From contig CANRNJ010000014.1 of assembly GCA_947631955.1 (NCBI GenBank), forward strand, positions 36,597-100,596: 64,000 nt of DNA. The letters run 5' to 3'. This DNA is from an uncultured Lachnospiraceae bacterium. Its GTDB lineage: Bacteria; Bacillota; Clostridia; Lachnospirales; Lachnospiraceae. Under the pieces are notes generated by a model. That model was given only the letters and a program-made list of their open reading frames with translations, was not told the DNA's origin and ran no database searches. This document shows positions 8,805 through 17,062 of the stretch, in pieces (position 1 is the first letter of the stretch; every line of letters starts with the position of its first letter). The position numbers were made by a program, and so were the translations under genes.

Positions 8805-10538
8805 ATGAGTAAACTGCTGATCTATCTGAGGCATTATAAGAAAGAAACGGTTCTGGCACCTCTCTTTAAAATGCTGGAGGCGGGATTTGAACTGTTTGTG
8901 CCGCTTGTAATGGCGGCAATCATCGACCGCGGCATCGGGGCCGGCGACGCTTCGCTCGTGCTCCGCATGGGAGCCGTTATGGTCGCACTGGGCGTTATCG
9001 GGCTGACCTGCTCCATCACGGCACAGTATTATGCGGCCAAGGCCGCAGTCGGATTTTCGACGGAATTGAAGCATGCCCTGTTCGGGCATATTCAGGATCT
9101 CTCCTATACCGAGATCGATACGCTCGGAACATCCACAATGATCACCCGGATGACTTCCGATGTCAATCAGGTGCAGAACGGCGTCAATATGGTGCTGCGT
9201 CTGTTCCTTCGGTCCCCGTTCATTGTCTTCGGGGCCATGGTCATGGCATTTACCATCGATGTGCCCGCGGCGTTTATCTTTGTGGTGACGATCCCGCTGC
9301 TGTCGGTGGTCGTGTTTGGTATCATGCTGCTGACCATGCCTTTGTACAAAAAAGTACAGGCGGGTCTGGACGGTATTCTGGGGTCGACCAGAGAGAATCT
9401 GACCGGAGCCCGCGTGATCCGGGCTTTTAATAAGGAGCAGGAAGAAATCGAGTCGTTTGAGCGGAAGAATGAAACGCTGGCGCATATGCAGCTGTTCGTG
9501 GGAAAACTGTCTGCATTGACTAATCCGGTCACATATATCATCGTCAATGTGGCAACGATCCTGCTGCTTTATACGGGGGCGGTGCGCGTAGACGAAGGGA
9601 CGATCACGCAGGGGCAGGTAGTGGCTCTGGTCAACTATATGTCGCAGATATTGGTAGAACTGGTCAAACTCGCCAATCTGATCATTACGATCACCAAGGC
9701 GCTGGCCTGCGCGAACCGTATCCAGAGCGTGTTTGAGATCCGTTCGGGCATGGAGTGGCCGGACAGCGATCCGCCCCAGACGGATGTCCCGGATTTTGTC
9801 GTGGAGTTTGACCATGTCTGTCTGACTTATGCCGGAGCCGGAGCAGAATCTCTTACGGACATTGATTTCCGGGTAAAAAGAGGGGAAACGGTCGGCATTA
9901 TCGGCGGTACGGGTTCGGGAAAGACTTCTTTGGTCAATATGATTCCGAGGTTCTATGACGCCACCAAAGGGCATGTCCGGATCGACGGCCATGACGTGAG
10001 GGAATATTCCAAAGAAACGCTGCGGAATAAGATCAGGGTAGTCCCGCAGAAAGCGGTGCTTTTTCAGGGGACGATCCGGGAAAATCTGCTCTGGGGCTCT
10101 CCGGATGCCGGGGATGAAGACTTGTGGCGCGCCGTCAGGATCGCTCAGGCCCAAGAGTTTGTAGAGCAGAAAGAAGGCCGTCTGGATTTTCACATTGCGC
10201 AGGAGGGAAGGAACCTTTCCGGCGGCCAGCGCCAGCGTCTGACGATCGCCCGCGCTCTGGCAGGCAGCCCGGAGATCCTTATTCTGGACGACAGCGCTTC
10301 GGCCTTGGACTATGCGACAGATGCGGCTCTGCGGCAGGCGATCCGCGGCATGGAGGGCGATACGACGGTGTTTATCGTATCGCAGCGCGCGTCCACGATA
10401 CGATACGCAGACCGGATCATCGTAATGGAAGACGGGGAAACGGCGGATATCGGTACGCACGAAGAACTTCTGGAACGCTGCGGCGTCTATCAGGAGATCT
10501 ATTATTCCCAGTATCCTAAGGAGGAGGTGCCGTCATGA
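8805..10538 (+). CDS. ABC exporter half-transporter, degenerate ATP site subunit
   Basis: A 577-residue fusion of six membrane helices (about residues 15-315) and an ATPase domain. The ATPase has Walker A GGTGSGKTS, Q-loop VPQKAVLFQGTI, signature LSGGQRQR and Walker B ILILDDSASALD. The residue after the Walker B Asp is Asp496 where the catalytic Glu is expected, so this half carries the inactive site typical of one partner in heterodimeric exporters such as BmrC/BmrD and TM287/TM288. The next gene, overlapping by four bases (ATGA), supplies the intact partner. Substrates of such pairs include drugs, lipids and peptides; nothing here identifies it. The start at 8805 follows GAAAGGG. Confidence 0.93.
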   Translation: MSKLLIYLRHYKKETVLAPLFKMLEAGFELFVPLVMAAIIDRGIGAGDASLVLRMGAVMVALGVIGLTCSITAQYYAAKAAVGFSTELKHALFGHIQDLSYTEIDTLGTSTMITRMTSDVNQVQNGVNMVLRLFLRSPFIVFGAMVMAFTIDVPAAFIFVVTIPLLSVVVFGIMLLTMPLYKKVQAGLDGILGSTRENLTGARVIRAFNKEQEEIESFERKNETLAHMQLFVGKLSALTNPVTYIIVNVATILLLYTGAVRVDEGTITQGQVVALVNYMSQILVELVKLANLIITITKALACANRIQSVFEIRSGMEWPDSDPPQTDVPDFVVEFDHVCLTYAGAGAESLTDIDFRVKRGETVGIIGGTGSGKTSLVNMIPRFYDATKGHVRIDGHDVREYSKETLRNKIRVVPQKAVLFQGTIRENLLWGSPDAGDEDLWRAVRIAQAQEFVEQKEGRLDFHIAQEGRNLSGGQRQRLTIARALAGSPEILILDDSASALDYATDAALRQAIRGMEGDTTVFIVSQRASTIRYADRIIVMEDGETADIGTHEELLERCGVYQEIYYSQYPKEEVPS

Positions 10539-12331
10539 GAGATGTCCGCAGCAAAGGCAGACAGCAGCAGGAAAAAGAGCAGAAACGGAGCGGTCAGAAG
10601 GAAACGATACGGAAAGTGCTGCGTTATCTGAGAAAATACTGGATATATCTGGTCTTATCCATTGTGATGGCGGCGCTGACGGTGGCGCTGACATTGTATC
10701 TCCCTATATTGACCGGACAAGTCATCGACCTGCTGGTCGACAAAGGACTGGTGGATTTTCCGGGAGTTTTCCGGATCCTGAAAAAGATGGCGGCAGCCAT
10801 AGCGGTCACGGCGGCGGCACAGTGGATCATGAACGTGTGCAACAATCAAATGACTTACCGCATCGTACAGGACGTGCGGAACGAGGCGTTCCGCAAAATA
10901 GAGATCCTGCCGCTCAAATATATCGACGGACATTCCTATGGAGAAACCGTCAGCCGTGTGATCGCGGATGTCGATCAGTTCGCGGACGGACTCCTGATGG
11001 GCTTTACCCAGTTTTTTACGGGAGTGATCACGATCCTTGGTACGCTCGGATTCATGCTGAGCGTCAACGCAGCCGTGACCGGAGTCGTGGTGCTCATTAC
11101 GCCGCTTTCGTTTCTGGCAGCGGCTTTTATCGCCAAGAAAACGTATGTGATGTTCCGCGCGCAGTCGGAGATCAGAGGAGAACAGACTGCGCTGATCGAG
11201 GAGATGATCGGCAATCAGAAGGTGGTTCAGGCCTTTTCCCATGAAGAAGAAACGATGGAGAAATTCGACGGGATCAACGAGCGGCTGCAAACGTGCTCGC
11301 TTAAGGCGATCTTCTACTCCTCGCTGACCAATCCGGTGACCCGTTTCGTCAATAATCTGGCGTATGCGGGCGTAGCGGTGGCCGGAGCGGTCTATGCGAT
11401 ACGGGGCGGGATCAGCGTCGGACAGCTTTCGTGTTTTCTCACCTATGCCAACCAGTATACGAAACCTTTTAACGAGATCTCAGGAGTCGTCACGGAGCTG
11501 CAGAACGCGCTGGCATGCGCGGCGCGGATCTTTGAACTGATCGAAGAAGAGGCGCAGCTGCCGGATAAAGAGGATGTGAAGGAACTGGGCGTCGTGGACG
11601 GCAGAGTAGACTTAAAACATGTTGATTTTTCCTATGTGCCCGACAAAAAACTGATCACGGATTTCCATCTGGCGGTACGGGAAGGCCAACGGGTGGCCAT
11701 CGTGGGCCCTACGGGATGCGGCAAGACCACGATCATCAATCTGCTGATGCGGTTTTATGATGTGCAGTCGGGGTCCATATGCGTGGACGGCACGGACATC
11801 CGCGACGTGACCAGAAGAAGCCTCAGAAACAATTACGGCATGGTGCTTCAGGAAACGTGGCTGAAAGCGGGGACTATCCGCGACAATATCATTATGGGTA
11901 AGCCGGACGCTTCCGAGGAGGAGATCATAACGGCGGCGAAACTGTCCCATGCGCACAGTTTTATCAAAAGGATGCCGCAGGGGTACGATACGGTGATCGG
12001 GGAAGACGGAGGAAATCTGTCGCAGGGGCAGAAACAGCTCCTGTGCATTACAAGAGTCATGCTGTGCCTGCCGCCGATGCTGATCCTTGACGAAGCGACT
12101 TCGTCGATCGATACGAGAACGGAGATGCGCATACAGAAAGCCTTCGCCACTATGATGGAAGGAAGGACGAGTTTTATCGTAGCGCACCGTCTGTCTACGA
12201 TCCGGGAGGCGGATGTGATCTTGGTGATGAAGGACGGAAACGTGGTCGAGCAGGGAAACCACGAAACGCTGCTTAAACAGAACGGTTTCTATGCCTCCCT
12301 GTACAACAGCCAGTTCGCGCCGTCCGTATAA
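10535..12331 (+). CDS. ABC exporter half-transporter, catalytically intact subunit
   Basis: A 598-residue partner of the preceding gene, with a charged Gln/Lys-rich N-terminus (residues 1-25), six membrane helices (about 35-320) and an ATPase domain. Walker A is GPTGCGKTT, the Q-loop is MVLQETWLKAG, and Walker B is MLILDEATSSID with the catalytic Glu520 present. The signature is LSQGQKQL, with Gln in place of the second Gly. In heterodimeric exporters the signature motif of one subunit completes the ATP site of the other, so the canonical signature of the first gene serves the intact site here. The two genes overlap by four bases, which supports coupled translation and one complex. No regulator gene lies next to them. 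Confidence 0.93.
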   Translation: MRDVRSKGRQQQEKEQKRSGQKETIRKVLRYLRKYWIYLVLSIVMAALTVALTLYLPILTGQVIDLLVDKGLVDFPGVFRILKKMAAAIAVTAAAQWIMNVCNNQMTYRIVQDVRNEAFRKIEILPLKYIDGHSYGETVSRVIADVDQFADGLLMGFTQFFTGVITILGTLGFMLSVNAAVTGVVVLITPLSFLAAAFIAKKTYVMFRAQSEIRGEQTALIEEMIGNQKVVQAFSHEEETMEKFDGINERLQTCSLKAIFYSSLTNPVTRFVNNLAYAGVAVAGAVYAIRGGISVGQLSCFLTYANQYTKPFNEISGVVTELQNALACAARIFELIEEEAQLPDKEDVKELGVVDGRVDLKHVDFSYVPDKKLITDFHLAVREGQRVAIVGPTGCGKTTIINLLMRFYDVQSGSICVDGTDIRDVTRRSLRNNYGMVLQETWLKAGTIRDNIIMGKPDASEEEIITAAKLSHAHSFIKRMPQGYDTVIGEDGGNLSQGQKQLLCITRVMLCLPPMLILDEATSSIDTRTEMRIQKAFATMMEGRTSFIVAHRLSTIREADVILVMKDGNVVEQGNHETLLKQNGFYASLYNSQFAPSV

Positions 12332-12363
12332 CATACGGAAACTTTTTTCCATAAAAAAGCGCA

Positions 12364-12393
12364 TAAAAAAGCCGGACGACATACCGGTCCGGC
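12364..12393 (-). terminator. Intrinsic terminator of tRNA-Trp (minus strand)
   Basis: Arms GCCGGAC (12371-12377) and GTCCGGC (12387-12393) form a 7-bp stem. On the minus strand the stem is followed by a T-run (the A-run at 12364-12370). It ends the tRNA transcript and lies just after the convergent ABC operon. Confidence 0.85.
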
Positions 12394-12400
12394 TCTGGAA

Positions 12401-12471
12401 CAGGGGCAGTAGGAATCGAACCCACATCGATGGTTTTGGAGACCACTGTTCTACCTTTGAACTATGCCCCT
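12401..12471 (-). tRNA. tRNA-Trp (anticodon CCA)
   Basis: Read on the minus strand the gene starts AGGGGCATAGTTC and ends CTGCCCCT plus a discriminator G. The 7-bp acceptor stem AGGGGCA/TGCCCCT is perfect. The D-arm (TTCAAAGGTAGAAC), the anticodon loop CTCCAAA with CCA at 12437-12439, and the T-arm GTGGGTTCGATTCCTAC are all present. The 3' CCA is not encoded. The gene is flanked by its own promoter and terminator, so it is a single-gene unit. Confidence 0.97.
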
Positions 12472-12508
12472 CTATAACGGCGGCAGCCTCTTCAAACTGC
12501 CGAAACAA

Positions 12509-12537
12509 ATTATAGCATAGGAATACCTGCTTCGCAA
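12509..12537 (-). promoter_or_regulatory. Promoter of tRNA-Trp
   Basis: Read on the minus strand: -35 TTGCGA (12532-12537), a 17-base spacer, and a perfect -10 TATAAT (12509-12514), about 38 bases upstream of the tRNA 5' end. Confidence 0.85.
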
Positions 12538-12540
12538 GAG

Positions 12541-12690
12541 TTTTTTATTTCCAGGGGATTTCCTGCTTTGCTGCTTTCATGGGATTTCATGGAATCTGCT
12601 GCTTTCATGGGTTCTCATGGAATCTGCTGCTTTTGCTGTTGTCATGGGGTCGCCAGCTTTTTGCTCTCATGGGATCACATGGATCGCCCG
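12541..12690. repeat. Degenerate 28-bp tandem repeats in the spacer before the secreted galactanase gene
   Basis: Two near-identical 28-bp units begin TGCTGCTTTCATGGG and end TCATGGAATC (12569-12596 and 12597-12624). Diverged copies follow to about 12690 and a partial one precedes. The region contains many ATG triplets in one frame continuous with the downstream gene, but no ribosome site, and I treat it as non-coding. Confidence 0.75.
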
Positions 12691-12810
12691 CGGGAGGTGG
12701 ACGGGCCGCCGTGCGGTATGATATACTTATCAAGTCAGGTACAATCATCTCAGCGGGCGCCGGGGTCTGTCAGGCGGAATCCGGTGCGGAATATCAGAGA
12801 AGGAGTCGGA

Positions 12811-15003
12811 ATGTTTATGAAAAGAAAAGTTCGTATTGGTATTGTATGGGCAATGATCGGCGTTATGGCCGGATTGGCCGGATGCGGGACGGGTCAGGCA
12901 GAACCGTCGTCTTCGCAGCAGGCCGGGGAGGCGGATGCAGGACAGGCGGCCGGTCAGGAGCAGCCGGAGGAACAGCAGGAATTAAAGACCGCGACGGCGG
13001 ATGAAATGCCGAGGATCGTCTACGAGATGCCGTCGGAGGCGGCGGAAGCAGGCGTGTATGTCGAGCCCATTGAGGATCTGCCGGATGATTTTATCCGGGG
13101 CGTGGACATATCCAGTGTTCTGGCCGAGGAGGAGAGCGGCGTCGTATATTATAATGTCAACCGCGAGGAAGAGGACATCTTCGGGATATTGGCAAAGAAT
13201 GGCGTCAACTATGTAAGGGTCCGCGTCTGGAACGATCCGTATGATGCGGACGGCAACAGTTACGGCGGCGGTACGAACGATGTAGAGCACGCCGCGCAGA
13301 TCGGGAAAAGAGCGGCCAAGTACGGCATGAAACTGTGCGTGGATTTCCATTATTCCGATTTCTGGGCGGATCCTTCCAAACAGATGTGCCCTAAGGCATG
13401 GGAGGGCATGGAGATCGAAGAAAAAGCGGAAGCTTTGGGCTCCTTTACAAAAGACAGCCTGATTCAGATCATCGAAGCCGGTGCGGACGTGGGTATGGTG
13501 CAGATCGGCAATGAGATCAATAACGGGATCGCGGGAGAAAAAGAGTGGTCCAGAAGACGAAAACTTTTGAGCGCGGGTTCGGCGGCGGTGCGTGAAGCAG
13601 CGGCCCAGACCGGAAACGACATTCTGGTTGCCGTACATTTTACGGATGTTTCCGATAAAGCCGGGATCATGAACATGGCGGAAAAGCTTGAATTGGAAGG
13701 CAAAGAGATCGATTACGATGTCTTTGCGGTGTCGTACTATCCGTTCTGGCACGGCACGATGGAGAATCTGACGGACGTGCTGAAAACCATTTCCTCCACA
13801 TACGGTAAAAAGGTCCTTGTGGCCGAAAATTCCTATCCGTACACCACGGGTGACGGCGACGGCAGCGGCAACAGCGTCGGAGAAGGAGATCTTCTGCCGG
13901 AATATCCGGCTACCGTTCAGGGACAGGCGAACGAGATCCGGGACGTCTGTGCGGCCGTGGCGGCTGTGGGAGAGCCCGGACTGGGATACTTTTACTGGGA
14001 GCCCGCATGGATCCCGGTAGGCGTCTGGGAAGAAGGAGCGGCGGACGCGGATCAGGTGTACGCCGAAAATCAGAAGATATGGGAAGAGCATGGTTCAGGA
14101 TGGGCTTCTTCCTATGCGGGATCTTATGATCCGAATGATGCGGGAAAATATTACGGAGGCAGTTCATGGGACAATCAGGCGCTTTTTGACTACTCCGGTC
14201 ATATGCTGGACTCACTGATGGTGTTCAAGTATCTGAAATATGGCATGATTGTCGAGAAACAGGTGGAATCGATTCCCGATGTAGAGGTTGCTGTCAGCTT
14301 GGATGCGGAAGTAGAGATGCCTGACACGGTTGACGTACTGTTTAATGACAGAAGTGTCATACCTGTTGCGGTAGAGTGGGATGCGGATGCTGTCGCGCAG
14401 ATCGATACGTCGAAGAGCGGGTCTTATGATGTGCCGGGTACGTTTTTGATCGCCATAGCGGATACGGCGGGCGCCGCGGATGAGGAGAATATGGAAGAAA
14501 CAGTTTTTTCGGATGATGTGATCGCCGTCCTGACGGCTTCGCAGCCGATAGCCCATGTCAACGTGGCGCAGGTCAATCTGATCGCAAACAGCAGCTTTGA
14601 AGAGGAGGATACCTCTATGTGGGAGATCACGGGAAGCGGGACCGATTTCCAGAATAAGGCTTCCGATGCGCACAGCGGGGATCTTTCTCTGCACTTCTGG
14701 TCAACCGGCGAGATCGCGTTCACGGCACAGCAGACGTTGACGGGACTTGAACCGGGAACCTATGAATTCGGCCTGTATCTGCAGGGCGGTGACGCGGACG
14801 GCGCCGATATATTCATCTATGCTGACAACGGTACCGAACAGCTTACACAGGAAACGGAAGTGACGGGCTGGTGCGATTGGCATGATCCGGTTATCAGCGG
14901 GATCACGGTCGGCGACGACGGAAACCTGACCGTGGGAATCTCCGTTAAGGCGCCTGCCAAGGCGTGGGGTACTATGGACGACTTCTATCTGTACCAGAAA
15001 TAA
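12811..15003 (+). CDS. Secreted GH53 endo-beta-1,4-galactanase lipoprotein with Ig-like domain and C-terminal CBM
   Basis: A 730-residue enzyme predicted to hydrolyse beta-1,4-galactan side chains of pectin at the cell surface. It has a lipoprotein signal (lipobox LAGC near residue 25) and a low-complexity linker. The GH53 barrel follows at about 90-480, with RVRVWNDPYDADG, VDFHYSDFWADPSKQ, the acid/base Glu235 in QIGNEINNG, the nucleophile Glu339 in VAENSYPYT, and YFYWEPAWIP. Next come a bacterial Ig-like (Big_4-like) domain (about 490-580) and a C-terminal carbohydrate-binding module (about 590-730, starting NLIANSSFEE), most like CBM61, a galactan binder. The ATG at 12811 follows AGAAGGAG; an in-frame extension to 12568 lacks a ribosome site and a sensible protein. 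The next gene is a LacI regulator. Confidence 0.93.
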   Translation: MFMKRKVRIGIVWAMIGVMAGLAGCGTGQAEPSSSQQAGEADAGQAAGQEQPEEQQELKTATADEMPRIVYEMPSEAAEAGVYVEPIEDLPDDFIRGVDISSVLAEEESGVVYYNVNREEEDIFGILAKNGVNYVRVRVWNDPYDADGNSYGGGTNDVEHAAQIGKRAAKYGMKLCVDFHYSDFWADPSKQMCPKAWEGMEIEEKAEALGSFTKDSLIQIIEAGADVGMVQIGNEINNGIAGEKEWSRRRKLLSAGSAAVREAAAQTGNDILVAVHFTDVSDKAGIMNMAEKLELEGKEIDYDVFAVSYYPFWHGTMENLTDVLKTISSTYGKKVLVAENSYPYTTGDGDGSGNSVGEGDLLPEYPATVQGQANEIRDVCAAVAAVGEPGLGYFYWEPAWIPVGVWEEGAADADQVYAENQKIWEEHGSGWASSYAGSYDPNDAGKYYGGSSWDNQALFDYSGHMLDSLMVFKYLKYGMIVEKQVESIPDVEVAVSLDAEVEMPDTVDVLFNDRSVIPVAVEWDADAVAQIDTSKSGSYDVPGTFLIAIADTAGAADEENMEETVFSDDVIAVLTASQPIAHVNVAQVNLIANSSFEEEDTSMWEITGSGTDFQNKASDAHSGDLSLHFWSTGEIAFTAQQTLTGLEPGTYEFGLYLQGGDADGADIFIYADNGTEQLTQETEVTGWCDWHDPVISGITVGDDGNLTVGISVKAPAKAWGTMDDFYLYQK

Positions 15004-15148
15004 GCGGCACGTCGCCGGGCACCGGCGTCCACAGGAATGGCGCGGATCACCTGCGCCGACGAAAGCGGTGCGGTACAGATCGCCGGCATTGACAGGCGGA
15101 GCGCGGACCGCCGGATGCGGGGAAGATGTCCAATGAAAGGATTCGTTT

Positions 15149-16210
15149 ATGGAAGAGAAAAAAATGACGATAGGCGATATCGCGCAGACTCTCGGTGTGT
15201 CCAAGACTACCGTGTCCAGAGCCATGTCCGGCAAGGGAAGGATCGGGGAAGAAACCAGAAAGAAGGTGCTCGACTATATAGCGGAGCACAATTACAGCCC
15301 CAATGTCATTGCCAAGGGACTGGCGCAGAGCAAGACGTATAATATCGGTATGGTGCTGCCGGGCGACTATAACGTTGCGGAGCTGCCTTTCTTCCAGAAA
15401 TGTATGCTGGGGATCAGCCGGGAAGCGTCGGCGCGGGGATATGACGTGCTGATCTCCATGGTGACAAAAGAGGATATCTCACAGCTTGAACGGGCTGTGG
15501 CCAACCGTAAGATCGACGGAGTGATCCTGACGAGGACGCTGACGGAGGATGCGTCCATACGCTGCCTTAAGGAAAACGACGTCCCTTTCGTGGCGATCGG
15601 CAGCACGGCGGACGACGAAGTGGTGCAGATCGATAACGACCACTTAAGAGCATGCAGGGAACTGACCGGAAAAATCTTAGAGCAGGGCGTCAGGAAACTG
15701 GCGTTGATCGGCGGCGACGGGAATCTGATCGTTACGGCCGACCGGCTGAGAGGATTTCAGGAAGCCGTCGCGGACAGCAGAAAAAAGGAAAAAGGAGCCG
15801 GGAAGGCAGAAGCGGAAGGAGCCGGGAAGGCGTCAGAAAAGGCGCATGTAGAAACGGAAGCCCCCGTCTGGCTCAATGTGGAGGATTCCCGCGAGGTGGA
15901 GGAGATCGTCGGACAGCTGGCGGACGGAAGCGTCGAGTGCATCGTGAGTATGGACGATTATCTGTGCGGTCTTGTTCTGAACGCTCTGCAGCGCAGGCAG
16001 ATCGCGGTTCCCGAACAGATGAAGGCGGCGTCTTTTTATGACAGTACCCTGCTTGAAAGCCGTATGATACCGGTCACTTCAATTCGTTTCGATGTGGAGG
16101 AACTGGGGAAAAAAGCCTGCGGACTGCTTATGCGCATATTGGACGGAGAAGAAGTGGAGCGGCGTACTCTGCTGGGATATGAACTCTGTATGCGCCGATC
16201 GACGCAATAA
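15149..16210 (+). CDS. LacI-family transcriptional regulator, probably of galactan use
   Basis: A 353-residue repressor. The N-terminal LacI helix-turn-helix and hinge (TIGDIAQTLGVSKTTVSRAM, then NYSPNVIAKGLAQSKT) precede a periplasmic-binding-protein-like effector domain (IGMVLPGDYN, then FDVEELGKKACGLLMRIL). It follows the secreted galactanase in the same direction, so it probably senses a galacto-oligosaccharide and controls that gene; this is inference from position. An odd feature is a Lys/Glu/Ala/Gly-rich insertion at about residues 208-236 with an internal repeat (KGAGKAEAEGAGKASEK) in the effector domain, where family members have a short loop. Confidence 0.92.
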   Translation: MEEKKMTIGDIAQTLGVSKTTVSRAMSGKGRIGEETRKKVLDYIAEHNYSPNVIAKGLAQSKTYNIGMVLPGDYNVAELPFFQKCMLGISREASARGYDVLISMVTKEDISQLERAVANRKIDGVILTRTLTEDASIRCLKENDVPFVAIGSTADDEVVQIDNDHLRACRELTGKILEQGVRKLALIGGDGNLIVTADRLRGFQEAVADSRKKEKGAGKAEAEGAGKASEKAHVETEAPVWLNVEDSREVEEIVGQLADGSVECIVSMDDYLCGLVLNALQRRQIAVPEQMKAASFYDSTLLESRMIPVTSIRFDVEELGKKACGLLMRILDGEEVERRTLLGYELCMRRSTQ

Positions 16211-16361
16211 AGGAAAGCGCCTGCTTTTGGCTGGAGCGGGATATAAACAGAAGTGTTGAGAAAACGATCGAACTTGTTGCCAGACACTTTGGTATGGAGT
16301 AATTGCCAAGTAATTAAATAACGGATGATTTCAAAATCAACTGTTTCAACTATCCGACAGA

Positions 16362-16769
16362 TTACGGAAGCATGGATTCGATCTTTTCTATGGCGTTTCG
16401 GATGTAGTCGCTCATGGGGGCCTCTGTACAGCCTGCAATGTAGTGATTGCAGCGGTTTACCGGGATCAGGATCTTGTATGCCTTGCTGGAAGCGATGGCG
16501 GCGGCAATCGCCGGAGTGATCTCGCCCAGCAGCGCGTTGGCGAACACGATGCCGATCGGACCTACGATGATGTCGGAGTCCGCGGCATTGACGATCACGG
16601 CGTTGTCGCCGGTGGCGCCGTAATCTGCTCCGGCTTTGAGCATGGCGGAAGTGGCGATGCTGTTGGTGCCAATGGCATAGAGTTCCAGTCCGCCGTGCTT
16701 TTTCTTAAGCTGTTCAATTACGGTCTTGCCGATCCGTCCGCCCTGTCCGTCTATGATAGTGATCTTCAT
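16362..16769 (-). CDS. DUF3842 family protein
   Basis: A 135-residue cytoplasmic protein of unknown function. It has a Rossmann-like start (MKITIIDGQGGRIGKTVIEQ) with a Gly-rich loop after the first strand, then ELYAIGTNSIATSAMLKAGA and a conserved segment (NAADSDIIVGPIGIVFANAL) typical of the DUF3842 family, which is common in Clostridia. One Cys pair region (PVNRCNHYIAGC) lies near the C-terminus. It is transcribed alone from its own promoter, opposite to the carbohydrate genes around it. A nucleotide or NAD(P)-like ligand is plausible from the fold signature but not shown. Confidence 0.88.
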   Translation of the reverse strand: MKITIIDGQGGRIGKTVIEQLKKKHGGLELYAIGTNSIATSAMLKAGADYGATGDNAVIVNAADSDIIVGPIGIVFANALLGEITPAIAAAIASSKAYKILIPVNRCNHYIAGCTEAPMSDYIRNAIEKIESMLP

Positions 16770-16874
16770 TGAGCGTATCCTCCTGTTTCCTGCCCCTGCA
16801 TTTTTCGTCTTATCTTTTCTGTCCTGCGCGGCCTGCCAACTCTCGCGTTTTCAGCCTTTTAAGCGATTTTTCCC

Positions 16875-16903
16875 ATTATACAATACTGCCGGAAATTGTG
16901 CAA
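16875..16903 (-). promoter_or_regulatory. Promoter of the DUF3842 gene
   Basis: Read on the minus strand: -35 TTGCAC (16898-16903), a 17-base spacer, -10 TATAAT (16875-16880), about 105 bases before the start codon. Confidence 0.75.
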
Positions 16904-16945
16904 TATCTCCAATTTGCTTTTGGGGAATCTATGCATTATTTCGGA

Positions 16946-16974
16946 TTGACAACAGAGGCGGCGTTTGTTATCCT
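16946..16974 (+). promoter_or_regulatory. Promoter of the 17063-20240 operon
   Basis: -35 TTGACA (16946-16951), 17-base spacer, -10 TATCCT (16969-16974). It lies back to back with the DUF3842 promoter and about 90 bases before the first gene of the operon. Confidence 0.75.
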
Positions 16975-17062
16975 AAGCCTATGAACAACCGATTGCGCAC
17001 GCGCAATACAGAGGAATGTGTCAATAGAAAAATCAATCGAAAACGGAATGGAGGACGTCAGT

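Noticed and set aside
8652..10460. Open frame of 602 codons on the minus strand
   Set aside because: Antisense to a clear ABC exporter gene; the encoded protein is rich in His, Arg and Gln without any domain.
12568..12810. N-terminal extension of the secreted galactanase
   Set aside because: It is made of repeat DNA without a ribosome site and would bury the lipoprotein signal.
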